A stretch of DNA of 64,000 nt from Rikenella microfusus (GTDB lineage: Bacteria > Bacteroidota > Bacteroidia > Bacteroidales > VadinHA17): positions 1-64,000 of the forward strand of contig DYKN01000012.1 in assembly GCA_020722575.1 (NCBI GenBank), read 5' to 3'. This document shows positions 47,258 to 55,992 of the stretch, piece after piece. Position 1 is the first letter of the stretch; every line of letters begins with the position of its first letter. The position numbers and the translations under genes are program-made. The notes beneath the pieces were generated by a model. That model was given only the letters and a program-made list of their open reading frames with translations, ran no database searches and was not told the DNA's origin.

Positions 47258-48604
47258 TTATTGTATATCAATAATTCTATGATCAATAAGTACGAATAGC
47301 AATGTTATAAGTGTTGAATATATCAGGTATGTTTTGACAGGAATATATTCAGCAGGATTTATTCTCATTTTTGACCACACATACCAGACGAGGAACATTT
47401 TTTCGATACAATATACGATAAATGTTGCCAGTGCAACGCCTACCGTCCCATAAGGGCCTATCAGAAGAAGGCTCAGGGGGATGTTTACTGCGAGTTCTAT
47501 TACAGCAGCAATAAGAGTGATATAGGTTTTTTTCCCCCCGATTACAATAGTCTGCGGAAAAACAAGTCTCGGGACTATGAGTAGAAGGTATATCAGGAAA
47601 ATATCGGCACTACGTATAAATTCGGGTGTAAAAACTCTCGGGAAAAGCCATCGAGTGAACAACATTACCACCATGCTTGAGGGGAAAAGCAGGTGCATAA
47701 GTTTTTTTGATTTGAGTTTTATCCTTGTAAGTGCTTCTTTCATTCGTGCTCTGGTTGAGAACTCTGGAAGCATTGCATTACTCAATCCGTTTGCAAGCAT
47801 AAGAACAAGTGGAAACTCTTTGGCACCATAGCGGAAATGGGCAAATATTTCAGGGTTTTTATAATAGGCAGAAATTATGATGCCGTCGATATATTGTGCT
47901 GAACCACTTATAAGTGAAGTTAATATAAGGGGTGCTCCAAGATAAAGGTGTTCCTTCATAAACTTAAACGACATCTTCATTAAGGTATATCTTTTCAAAA
48001 GAATTATCAGCCATACCCATCTTACAGCTGTTATTGCCAGCAGCCCGTAAAATGCCCAGATCAGGTTCATGCCTGCGGAAATCGGGCCTATAATCATAAT
48101 AAGCTGGGCAACAAAAGTATAAAAGCCATATTGTGCTATTCTGTGTGCCCTGTTATTAAGCAGATAGATATATTCAATCAGGCATACTGGGTTGCTGAGA
48201 AGTATATAGAGTAAAAGAAGACGCGCAAAAGGGTCCTTGCCTGTAAAACCAAATACAGAAATTGTACCGCTTATTGAAAAGCCGAGGACAAACACCAGTA
48301 AGCTGAAAAAAACAAGCAGCAGGAATGCATTAAAAATTTCCGGAGACTTTTCATCGGTATTCTCTCCTGTTTTCCCGTATGTATGGTTACGGTGGTACAA
48401 TGGCAGAAGAGATTGAATAATACCCGTTACCCAGAAAAAACTTACCAGACTTGCAATGAAGAGAAACATCTCCCAGGTTCCTATTTCGGCTTTAGTAAGA
48501 TGGCTCTTTGTGAAAACGATACTGATTATCAGAAATACTGTAAATCTCAACAGCTGAAAAAGCTGGAGACCTGAGATATTATCGGTTAACTTAAATTTTT
48601 TCAA
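47258..48604 (-). CDS. Polysaccharide flippase (MOP/Wzx-like)
   Basis: The protein has about 12-14 helices and the form of oligosaccharide flippases of the MOP superfamily, which move lipid-linked sugars across the inner membrane. No ATG begins the frame; TTG at 48602-48604 (KKFKLTDNISGLQLFQLLR) is used, and a TTG seven codons earlier (48625) is another option. No glycosyltransferase cluster is adjacent, so the substrate is unknown. Confidence 0.75.
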   Translation of the reverse strand: MKKFKLTDNISGLQLFQLLRFTVFLIISIVFTKSHLTKAEIGTWEMFLFIASLVSFFWVTGIIQSLLPLYHRNHTYGKTGENTDEKSPEIFNAFLLLVFFSLLVFVLGFSISGTISVFGFTGKDPFARLLLLYILLSNPVCLIEYIYLLNNRAHRIAQYGFYTFVAQLIMIIGPISAGMNLIWAFYGLLAITAVRWVWLIILLKRYTLMKMSFKFMKEHLYLGAPLILTSLISGSAQYIDGIIISAYYKNPEIFAHFRYGAKEFPLVLMLANGLSNAMLPEFSTRARMKEALTRIKLKSKKLMHLLFPSSMVVMLFTRWLFPRVFTPEFIRSADIFLIYLLLIVPRLVFPQTIVIGGKKTYITLIAAVIELAVNIPLSLLLIGPYGTVGVALATFIVYCIEKMFLVWYVWSKMRINPAEYIPVKTYLIYSTLITLLFVLIDHRIIDIQ

Positions 48605-48625
48605 AATTGCCCTGAATAACAACAA

Positions 48626-48871
48626 TAATAATAAATTTATAAATCAATATCATTAAATTCGTAAAAATCCATATCTACACATGTATAAAAAATTTACCGG
48701 TGCAATTTCCCTCTAATTTTTAACAACGCAAAACCATATGCTTCTGAACACGGAGAGGAATTTAAATTTTACCTGATAACTTTTGCTGAATTAAAAAATT
48801 GTGTTTAATAAGCTTATTTTTTCAACATATCAAAATTAAAAAATGTGTTGTTGTATTAAATAGATTTAAAA
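48626..48871. other. Intergenic region before tRNA-His
   Basis: About 250 AT-rich bases between the flippase start and the tRNA promoter. I see no open frame, hairpin or repeat that I can support. Confidence 0.5.
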
Positions 48872-48903
48872 TTTTGTATTCTGTTTTTTTGGATTTATTT
48901 TTG
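48872..48903 (+). promoter_or_regulatory. Promoter of tRNA-His
   Basis: TTTTG (48872-48876), 19 bases, then TATTTTTG (48896-48903) is the full Bacteroidota promoter, ending 13 bases before the tRNA. It is the best promoter in the window. Confidence 0.7.
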
Positions 48904-48916
48904 CAGTCCGAAACAT

Positions 48917-48991
<75 letters not shown>

Positions 48992-48998
48992 CGTCAAA

Positions 48999-49032
48999 AA
49001 GGCTGTGCCTGAAAGGCCAGCCTTATTTTTTT
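48999..49032 (+). terminator. Terminator after tRNA-His
   Basis: AAGGCTG (48999-49005) pairs with CAGCCTT (49018-49024), with a further GCCT/AGGC stem inside, followed by ATTTTTTT. It begins eight bases after the tRNA. Confidence 0.82.
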
Positions 49033-49094
49033 GGAAGCGAGCTGTGTTTACACGAGCAAACCCTTCCCCCGCTTTTGCAGAATTGATAAAAATA

Positions 49095-52000
49095 TTACCT
49101 CTGTTGTGCGGAATTTTTATCCCATTTCTGGTATTTCATGTAAGCAAATGCTGTCAGTAAAATAATAATAACGACTGCAGCATATACAAATCCCGGTACT
49201 GGAATAGGATCCCCTCCGGCATAAGAATGCAGCCCCGACAGATAGTAATTGACACCGAAATAAGTCATAAGTACCGAAGATATGGCAAGAAGAGCCATTA
49301 AATTGAATGCAAATACATTTCGCAGTGTCTGAATCATTTTTGAATGAATGACGAAAGTATAGACAATTATAGTTATAAGCGACCATGTTTCTTTGGGGTC
49401 CCATCCCCAGTAACGTCCCCACGACTCATTTGCCCATATAGCCCCGAGAAAAGTTCCTATAGTCAGGAGATAAAGCCCGATAACAAGAGTCCTGTAATTT
49501 ATTACTGTCAGATTATCTATTGCAGGTCCTATTTTTAAAATATTTTTTTCATTTGAGAAAAAAAGCATTAGAAGAACAAGGAGTCCGATTATTGCTCCCA
49601 GGCTGAGGAAGGCATAGCTGCTTGTAATTACCGATACATGCAGTGTAAGCCAGTAGGATTTAAGCACCGGTACAAGATTAGTGATTTCTGGATCCATGAA
49701 GCTCATATGTGCCACTAACAGTGTCATTGCTGCAAGGAAAGAAGTTACGGGAAGGATAAAATCAGATCTCTTTCTGAAGATAAAACCTGCAAGCATGGTT
49801 ACCCAGGAAATAAAAATCATTGATTCATACCCATTGCTCAGGGGAGTGTGTCCCGAGATATACCATCTCATGAAATATGCAGCAGTGTGAGCAGCAAAGC
49901 CTGCAGCAAAAAACCAGAAAACGATTCTGCCGGTTAATCTCCCGTTACCCTTGCCTCTTACCATCAAAACCAGAAGTATGAAAAGGGTAATAAGGCCCAG
50001 CATGGCATAAAACGGAAAAAGCCTTTCAAAAACTTTTGCTCTGTGATATATTATTTCAACTTTTATCCTTTCCTGAGAGGGAAGTTTATAACCCGCATAT
50101 TGCCTCTGATAATCGTAAATGGAATTAATAGCCTGCCTTATGCCGTTCATGTTTGCTGAGACAAGTGATGAAGTAAGAAGCCTGTAAGCATTTTGAACAA
50201 AAAGTGAGTCATTCCTGCCTGACGCATTTTTGAGAGCATCCTCAATATTACCCCATGAATTTATTGAATCTCTTAAAGGGAAAATTCTAAGAAATCCACC
50301 CGTGTAAATCATATACACTATATTAACCCTTTCATCAACTTTTATTACATCCTTGTCATATCTGGATCTCTCTCCCGGACTACGGGAATAGGCAGCCTCA
50401 ACATCGCCAGCGATTTTGTAAAGCCCTCCCTTACTGAAGTCAACCAGGTCGCTGAACGAAGCCAGCTTTCCTCTAATACCCGTTTTCTTCCGCAGTTCCC
50501 TGTTTGTGACTTTTATAACCGGCATATTTTGCCAATGTTCAAAATCAAGCCATAATCCCGTAAAAACCTGCATCGGGGTTAATCCTTTCAATTCATTTTT
50601 CCCGGTCACTTTCCTTAAAATATCATAACTAAGAGTATATAGAGGTTCAGTCCTTCCTTTCTGATCCTGTATCAAAATCCTTCCCGCTTCTTCAGCAACC
50701 TTCCTGACGGGTACAAACCTCTGCTGACCTTTTGCAATAATATTACCGGACATCAGAAAGATAATCAGAAAAACTCCGGCATATTTTGTAAATGGTGAAT
50801 GCCAGTATCGGATATTCGCCCTTCTGAAGAGGGAATTGGAGTTAAACAATGAAAGTATTATAAAAAGAAAAAGAATAGCATAACCGGAATAAGTAACATA
50901 TATACCGGCCACATCATGGTTTACCGAAAGATATGTTCCTTTTTCATCTCTGTCGTATGATGCCTGATAAAACCTGTAACCTCTGTACTTCAGAACATTA
51001 TTCATAAAAATCATATATGGCATGGTAATACCCTTTAGGGTATCGGTAAGAATAATATCGCTTTTATATCCTGAGGGCATGTTTGAACCAGGATATCTTT
51101 CGATCAAAAAATCGTTAAGCTTCAGGGAAAAAGGGAGTTTCTTAATTGAAGAGCCCGCATTGATTTCAATGATTTTGTCTGCTGCCCTACACTCTGTACT
51201 GAAGCTGTAATCTTCTCCCGATTCCAATAAAGTTACTGTTTTTGTTTCATTACCCGTAAAAACATGAAATATCATTGCATTTTTGCCGGTTTCCTGTTCG
51301 CCGGGATCAACCGGAACCAGCCGGGCTATCCCATTAAGGAAAAGTTTACGGATAATAATTCTGGAATTACCGGCAGAGAGTACCTGCATTTGTGTGAGCC
51401 TTATTCTTGTTCCTGCAGGATGAACTACTCTGTTTGACATCATCATTTCACTTTCAATGACTTCTGAGTCAGAAATTGCATAAAACCCTGAAGTATCATA
51501 ATTAATGATAATATTCGCATCATGGTTATTGCCAAAATTTATTTTCAGACTTCCGGCAATAGCGCTATCTCCTTCAGCAAGTATAATACTTCTGAATCCT
51601 TCTTCGGGCTGACCGGTCATTATTTCAACCATTGGTTTACCTGAAGGATCCTCAATTAATGATTCGGCTGCATTCCGGATATACTGCATTAGGAGAATGC
51701 GTATTTCATCGTCTCCCGCCGTTATAACCCTTTCATATTTTCCACCTGTCAGATACTCGTATCTGAATTTCTCACTCTTTTCAGCAAGGATTTTTCCATC
51801 CTGATTTTTTACAGAGTATCCTATATACTTACCGGCCGAAAAAACTTTATCTTCACTGTCTCCTTCCCTGATATGCATTGTGCCTTCAAAACCGGTATAC
51901 CGGGTTAAAGCTGCACCTGCTATCATTACTATAAAAGCCAGATGAAACAGCATTACGGTTATTTTTTCCCGACGATACAGCTTGTAAATTATAACCTGCC

Positions 52001-52187
52001 CAATAAGATTGACTGCAAGCAGGAGTATTATCAGTTCGAACCACCATGCATCATAAACAGCACTGTATGCCGATTCCCTCCCAAAATCATTTTCAATAAA
52101 GGTTGCTGTTGCCATTGCCACAACAAACATTACCATAAGCATAGCCATAAAAACCGGCGAGAAAAGAAATCTTAGAATCTTCATCAT
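49095..52187 (-). CDS. ccsBA: Cytochrome c maturation protein CcsBA (ResB-CcsA fusion)
   Basis: System II maturation proteins carry haem across the inner membrane and attach it to apocytochromes c. The chain of about 1030 residues begins with ResB/CcsB helices and a large periplasmic domain, and ends with the CcsA part (from about residue 770) containing the WWD haem motif WGRYWGWDPKETWSL. The fusion is usual in Bacteroidota. The ATG at 52185-52187 is chosen over an upstream TTG (52214). Its position beside three cytochrome c genes fits: it serves the proteins encoded at 53-55 kb. Confidence 0.93.
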   Translation of the reverse strand: MMKILRFLFSPVFMAMLMVMFVVAMATATFIENDFGRESAYSAVYDAWWFELIILLLAVNLIGQVIIYKLYRREKITVMLFHLAFIVMIAGAALTRYTGFEGTMHIREGDSEDKVFSAGKYIGYSVKNQDGKILAEKSEKFRYEYLTGGKYERVITAGDDEIRILLMQYIRNAAESLIEDPSGKPMVEIMTGQPEEGFRSIILAEGDSAIAGSLKINFGNNHDANIIINYDTSGFYAISDSEVIESEMMMSNRVVHPAGTRIRLTQMQVLSAGNSRIIIRKLFLNGIARLVPVDPGEQETGKNAMIFHVFTGNETKTVTLLESGEDYSFSTECRAADKIIEINAGSSIKKLPFSLKLNDFLIERYPGSNMPSGYKSDIILTDTLKGITMPYMIFMNNVLKYRGYRFYQASYDRDEKGTYLSVNHDVAGIYVTYSGYAILFLFIILSLFNSNSLFRRANIRYWHSPFTKYAGVFLIIFLMSGNIIAKGQQRFVPVRKVAEEAGRILIQDQKGRTEPLYTLSYDILRKVTGKNELKGLTPMQVFTGLWLDFEHWQNMPVIKVTNRELRKKTGIRGKLASFSDLVDFSKGGLYKIAGDVEAAYSRSPGERSRYDKDVIKVDERVNIVYMIYTGGFLRIFPLRDSINSWGNIEDALKNASGRNDSLFVQNAYRLLTSSLVSANMNGIRQAINSIYDYQRQYAGYKLPSQERIKVEIIYHRAKVFERLFPFYAMLGLITLFILLVLMVRGKGNGRLTGRIVFWFFAAGFAAHTAAYFMRWYISGHTPLSNGYESMIFISWVTMLAGFIFRKRSDFILPVTSFLAAMTLLVAHMSFMDPEITNLVPVLKSYWLTLHVSVITSSYAFLSLGAIIGLLVLLMLFFSNEKNILKIGPAIDNLTVINYRTLVIGLYLLTIGTFLGAIWANESWGRYWGWDPKETWSLITIIVYTFVIHSKMIQTLRNVFAFNLMALLAISSVLMTYFGVNYYLSGLHSYAGGDPIPVPGFVYAAVVIIILLTAFAYMKYQKWDKNSAQQR

Positions 52188-52200
52188 TAATTTTTTTACG

Positions 52201-52746
52201 TCAGCAAATACCAATCATGTTAAATAAAAGCATACTCAAAAGTTTCTGAAAACTATTCAAGTATTTCCGGTAAAAATATTTATTTCTGTGAGATAAATAA
52301 AAGTTTTTTCTGGCTGTTATTTTTATACGTACATGATCTGCCATGATAATACCATTATCCTCGAGCTCTTTGATTACTCTGACCACGCATTCGGTTGTTA
52401 TATTGGTCATTTCGCCAGGTTCTTTTCCTGACAGATTAACCTCAAAATTATCTGAATGAAAGACTTCCCTCGAAAGATAAAGCAAAGCATCGGCCAATCT
52501 GCCCTGCATTCCTTTACCACAAAATAAAATCATTTTTTCACATATCAGAAACATCTGTCGGTAGATCTGTTTGCATAATCCTAAAACGAATAAATTGTTT
52601 TCAGCTGCAAATTCTAAAATTAAATCCGTATCTATAAAACAAATTCTCGATGTGGTAATTGCTGCCATGGAGAAGGAATAACATCGGGTTGAAAAAATTG
52701 CAGGATTTATTACTGGTGAGCCTGAAATAACGATGGAAATTGACAA
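52201..52746 (-). pseudogene. Crp/Fnr regulator fragment, N-terminus missing
   Basis: The last about 160 residues match the C-terminal part of Crp/Fnr regulators: the long dimer helix, then a winged helix-turn-helix (LADALLYLSREVF, GEMTNITTECVVRVIKELEDNGI). The beginning of the cyclic-nucleotide-like sensor domain (about 100 residues) is not found in any minus-strand frame of the next 250 bases, which are full of stops. The fragment has no good start codon. It ends 14 bases before ccsBA. It is probably a dead regulator of the cytochrome locus; a truncated protein could still be made from an internal ATG. Confidence 0.72.
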
Positions 52747-52980
52747 CGAATATCATTGGTATATAGATCTCTATGATGGTTTGGCAAATCCAGCGGGTTA
52801 CTCGAAGAATCCGGATTATGGATCACCTGCTCTCCCGTTCTTAAAAACGTCCAGTTCGGAGCTATACTGAACTACCAGCTTATTTACAGAGACGGCGCAA
52901 AAGAATTCATAATTACCCGTATATCAAGAAACTTCTTGAAAATACCCTGGCTGCCTGGTAAAATTGAGTCTTTCTATTAA
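52682..52980 (+). pseudogene. Frameshifted gene fragment, family unknown
   Basis: On the plus strand a coding-like stretch without start (VEKIAGFITGEPEIT, then HWYIDLYDGLANPAGYSK and DYGSP) breaks at about 52830 and continues in another frame (VLKNVQFGAILNYQLIYRDG, TRISRNFLKIPWLPGKIESFY) to TAA at 52978-52980. Read across the shift it makes a consistent C-terminal end of a protein that I do not recognise. Its 5' end overlaps the Crp/Fnr fragment of the other strand, so a deletion or rearrangement joined two broken genes near 52690-52740. Confidence 0.5.
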
Positions 52981-53015
52981 AGGATAATTCATTTATAATA
53001 AAAAGATGCTCTCTG

Positions 53016-53034
53016 AAAGAGGGCCTCTTTTTTT
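53016..53034. terminator. Weak hairpin between decayed genes and cytochrome c
   Basis: AAAGAG (53016-53021) pairs with CTCTTT (53025-53030), followed by TTTT on the plus strand. The stem is short, and it could serve the plus-strand fragment or the minus-strand cytochrome gene. Confidence 0.3.
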
Positions 53035-53048
53035 GATGCAGTATTTTT

Positions 53049-53450
53049 TTACTTTTTAAAGGTTCTCATATAATTAACAATGTTCCAGATATCTTCATCC
53101 GATAATCTACCTTCATATTTAGGCATCTCCCCCCTGCCGAATTTAGTCTTGTAAAACTGTTCACCATCAGTTTGGTTCTGATAATCAGGACCTGTTAAAT
53201 CACCTGAAAAGGTTTTCAATGCTCTTGATTTTACACCATCACCAAGTCCTGTCTTCCCATGGCATGAAGCACAATGTTTTATATACAGGGACTGACCTGC
53301 TTTAAGGCTTGCTTCATTCTTTTCAACAGGATTTTTCATGTTTTTATACTCATCAGAAACGGGCCATGGTTTGGGTTTTTCCTGAGCTTTGACCATAAAC
53401 GGCACCAGTGTAATAATAAATGTAACCAGTAAAATTTTTAATGTTTTCAT
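53049..53450 (-). CDS. Periplasmic monohaem cytochrome c
   Basis: The 133-residue protein has a signal peptide (about 1-22, ending VKAQ), one haem site CASCH (60-64) and the likely sixth ligand M109 in GEMPKY; the closing DEDIWNIVNYMR helix is typical of class I cytochromes c. It should carry electrons in the periplasm. It is the last gene after the seven-haem cytochrome and cytochrome b on the same strand, with 123 bases between, so it is the likely electron acceptor or partner of that pair. Confidence 0.92.
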   Translation of the reverse strand: MKTLKILLVTFIITLVPFMVKAQEKPKPWPVSDEYKNMKNPVEKNEASLKAGQSLYIKHCASCHGKTGLGDGVKSRALKTFSGDLTGPDYQNQTDGEQFYKTKFGRGEMPKYEGRLSDEDIWNIVNYMRTFKK

Positions 53451-53573
53451 ACGTAACTATTTAATTAATAACTTTTTGATATCTGATTAGACGTTTTATC
53501 ATTCTTCAAAAATCATGCAATTTTATTCATCACTCCCTGTATGATATCCTGAAATCATTCCCATGAAGAGGTT

Positions 53574-54131
53574 CTAGGGCTTTGAGCCAAGGGTACATTT
53601 ATAAATATGAATAATCATAAACAATGAAAGAAGGAAACCCATAGAGATATGAAGGAAATCTACCAGCACAAGTCCGCTTACTCCAAAAAATCTTTTAACC
53701 GTTATATCCGGGAACATAAGGCCGATACCTGAAATAATTAGAAGAGGCATTCCGGCGTACATCGCAAGCACATACGTAAATTTCTGGAGGGGATTGAATT
53801 TATTTTCCATAGTGACCGGAAACGGCTGTTTTTCTCCTTTAAATATACCGTAAGAATTATACCGAAACTGGACCTTAAGGTCACTGAAGAGGTTTTTTCT
53901 GGAAATTTTGTAGTATTTTCCATTCGATGTGAGTGCATTTCCAAGAATAAAGAAAACATAATTTGCCGTTAGAATTATTGCGGCAATATTGTGCCATTTA
54001 ACTGCTTCTGCAAAACCTATCATCCCCTTGTTGCCGGTATAGTGCATGCTTACTCCCGTAATTATCAAAATAATAAAAAGTAAAGCATTAATTAAATGCC
54101 ATAATCTCACCCATTTAGGATACAGATACAT
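53574..54131 (-). CDS. Membrane cytochrome b, cut by in-frame TAG
   Basis: Four to five helices and haem-type histidines (RLWHLINA, KWHNIAA, DFLHISMGF, MIIHIYKC) mark a cytochrome b561/hydrogenase-cytochrome-b-like protein that oxidises menaquinol. The ATG at 54129-54131 overlaps the seven-haem cytochrome gene by 17 bases. The frame meets TAG at 53574-53576 right after CTLGSKP, yet goes on in the same frame with NLFMGMISGYHTGSDE to TAA at 53523-53525; that tail looks like the normal family C-terminus (a GYH-rich cytoplasmic end). The last helix and its histidines are before the stop, so the short protein may still bind haem. Confidence 0.8.
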   Translation of the reverse strand: MYLYPKWVRLWHLINALLFIILIITGVSMHYTGNKGMIGFAEAVKWHNIAAIILTANYVFFILGNALTSNGKYYKISRKNLFSDLKVQFRYNSYGIFKGEKQPFPVTMENKFNPLQKFTYVLAMYAGMPLLIISGIGLMFPDITVKRFFGVSGLVLVDFLHISMGFLLSLFMIIHIYKCTLGSKP

Positions 54132-55146
54132 TCTTCGTTCCTCCCGTTTTTCTTTTTGAGTATAATATTCTGAAGAAAATATGTACTGAAATAATGAGTA
54201 TTCCAAAACCCGATAATATTAGGCTCAGGGTATCCAGAAACTCATTTCTGTTTGCTCCTATTACATACGACTGGTTCAATATAACCGCATTCAGGAAGCC
54301 CTTTGTTTTGCGTTCTTCCGTAGCTTTGTAGCGATAAAGTGATGCCATCAGCAGTGAATTTTTTGAATGGCATTCATTGCATCCCTTCACCGCTTCTTCC
54401 TTTGTTTTTATATAATGTGGTACCAGAATGGTATCTGTAACATCTGCATGACATTCAAGGCACCTGACGTTTCGCATATGTGCTCTTTGATATGGCAGCC
54501 ATTCGTGCTTGCTTATAAGATTTGTTTCCTTTCCGTTGGAAAGTAACATGAAACGGTCATTATTTGCATGACAGTCGAGACAAATAGCATTGGAATACAT
54601 AATTGTTCGTGAAATATCTCCTCCCTGACGTGTTACAGTTTTATATGTATGCGGATTATGACAGCTCCAGCAGGAAAAACCTTCCTCTTCAAGCCTGAAA
54701 TGAGAACTCTTAATATATTCTTCCTCAATCAGCTCGAATTTGTATTCTTCAAAAGCAGGGTCTCCGCCATGACAGTCAATACAGTTGAATTTTTGCTCCA
54801 TCCTCAGTTCTCCCGGATGGGGGAAGGTCCTGTATCCGTCAGAATGACAGTCGACACACATGAATGATCTGTGATTCGATTCATAAAATAGTTTCCTGTC
54901 AATAATCCGTTCATCACACATAGACGATTTTACCGTTCTCCCAAGGTTCTCATTCTGATATTTATAAACTCGTTGACCATGACATGAAAAACAGAGTTCA
55001 TTAGCCTTCTGGTAAGGATTGAGCGTATCCTGCAGACGATAAGAAAATTCATCACCAATGCCTTTTTCAGAAGGATGAATGGTTGAGGATGCAAGAAAAA
55101 TGACCAACCCGGTAACTGATGAAATTAATAAAACAAGTTTCTTCAT
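54115..55146 (-). CDS. Seven-haem membrane cytochrome c
   Basis: The 343-residue protein has an N-terminal hydrophobic segment (about 1-22), seven CxxCH haem sites (starting at C52, C97, C122, C159, C189, C229 and C256) and a C-terminal helix (about 303-327). It has no recognised enzyme domain. Multihaem proteins of this kind, paired with a cytochrome b, take electrons from the quinol pool into the periplasm toward terminal reductases or extracellular acceptors. It overlaps the cytochrome b gene by 17 bases and should form a complex with it. The terminal acceptor is unknown. Confidence 0.88.
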   Translation of the reverse strand: MKKLVLLISSVTGLVIFLASSTIHPSEKGIGDEFSYRLQDTLNPYQKANELCFSCHGQRVYKYQNENLGRTVKSSMCDERIIDRKLFYESNHRSFMCVDCHSDGYRTFPHPGELRMEQKFNCIDCHGGDPAFEEYKFELIEEEYIKSSHFRLEEEGFSCWSCHNPHTYKTVTRQGGDISRTIMYSNAICLDCHANNDRFMLLSNGKETNLISKHEWLPYQRAHMRNVRCLECHADVTDTILVPHYIKTKEEAVKGCNECHSKNSLLMASLYRYKATEERKTKGFLNAVILNQSYVIGANRNEFLDTLSLILSGFGILIISVHIFFRILYSKRKTGGTKNVSVS

Positions 55147-55162
55147 TCGGCTAAGTAATATT

Positions 55163-55512
55163 TCAGAATCTAAGAGTTATATTAAACCTTAAAAGATAAT
55201 CACCTTTTTTGAAATTATTTGTATTAAATACCAGATTTCTCTGGCCTATTATCTGGGAATAGTTAGCGGCAAAAATATAAAAAGTATGAGTAGCGGTTCC
55301 TATTCCCCTTCCTGCTGCAATATTGGGAGAAGGCTGTTCATCGAGCTTCTGTTTTGTTAAAAGCTGATCATATTCCAGTATCAGCGAATGACTTCCGAAA
55401 AAGGCTTGCTCCGATACCTGTCGATAAACCAAAATTAAGATTTATAGAACCCGTTGTGTTGTCATAAACCGGTATCAAGTTAAAATATGCCATTATCGGG
55501 GCAACCTGTGAG
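55163..55512 (-). pseudogene. Remnant of DUF5777-like outer membrane barrel
   Basis: Two frames together encode the C-terminal half of a DUF5777-like beta-barrel protein: QVAPIMAYFNLIPVYDN and NFGLSTGIGASLF in one frame, then after a shift near 55395-55405 LILEYDQLLTKQKLD, QPSPNIAA, THTFYIFAANYSQIIGQ and the last strand LLRFNITLRF. The N-terminal half is missing; instead a cytochrome c remnant is joined near 55500. It lies 16 bases before the seven-haem cytochrome. A barrel of this family with cytochromes suggests a former outer membrane partner. Confidence 0.6.
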
Positions 55513-55773
55513 GATTTTCAGCTTTTCTGAATCGGTTGAACGTGATTCATGATCTGATGCTGTCATTTTCCGGTATAGTTTGCTTTGCTCGGCTTGCTGA
55601 GTGACATAATTTCCTCTTGTAAGAGCAGAATATGATTTTCCATCACGGAGATCAGGTGCTACATTACTCCCATGGCATGATATACATGACGAGGTGAGAA
55701 TAGGTTGAAAGCCATATTTGTGATTATTTATAAAGACACATATATTTTTTGCAGACCGTACCAGAAATTTTGA
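55480..55773 (-). pseudogene. Remnant of a cytochrome c with CxxCH
   Basis: A minus-strand frame between stops at 55774-55776 and 55480-55482, with no usable start, encodes FQPILTSSCISCHGSN, VAPDLRDGKSYSALTRGNYV, KLYRKMTASDHESR and STDSEKLKIL, the pattern of a Bacteroidota monohaem cytochrome c domain from its haem site to the helix before its C-terminus. It runs out of frame into the DUF5777-like remnant. No signal peptide remains. It shows that the cytochrome locus once had at least one more c-type protein. Confidence 0.6.
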
Positions 55774-55992
55774 TTACCTGCATTTTAATAAAAACTATAT
55801 GATTTTTAGCATATTAAATTGACATTTATCAATTTACAAAGTATTTAATTTCAGTTTTTGATTTCTGCTCCCAGATCATAAAAAACAATAAAGGATTAAA
55901 TTAAATGAAAATACAAAATAAGATTAAATGGCTGCCTGAAATTTAAAAGAGAGCAGCGGTTTCATCTGCAGCAACAAATACAATGGTATTTT
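55774..55992. other. AT-rich gap without a gene
   Basis: About 220 bases between the decayed cytochrome c and the M48 protease gene. I see no open frame, RNA or clear hairpin. A promoter of the former cytochrome operon may have been here, but none is evident. Confidence 0.4.
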
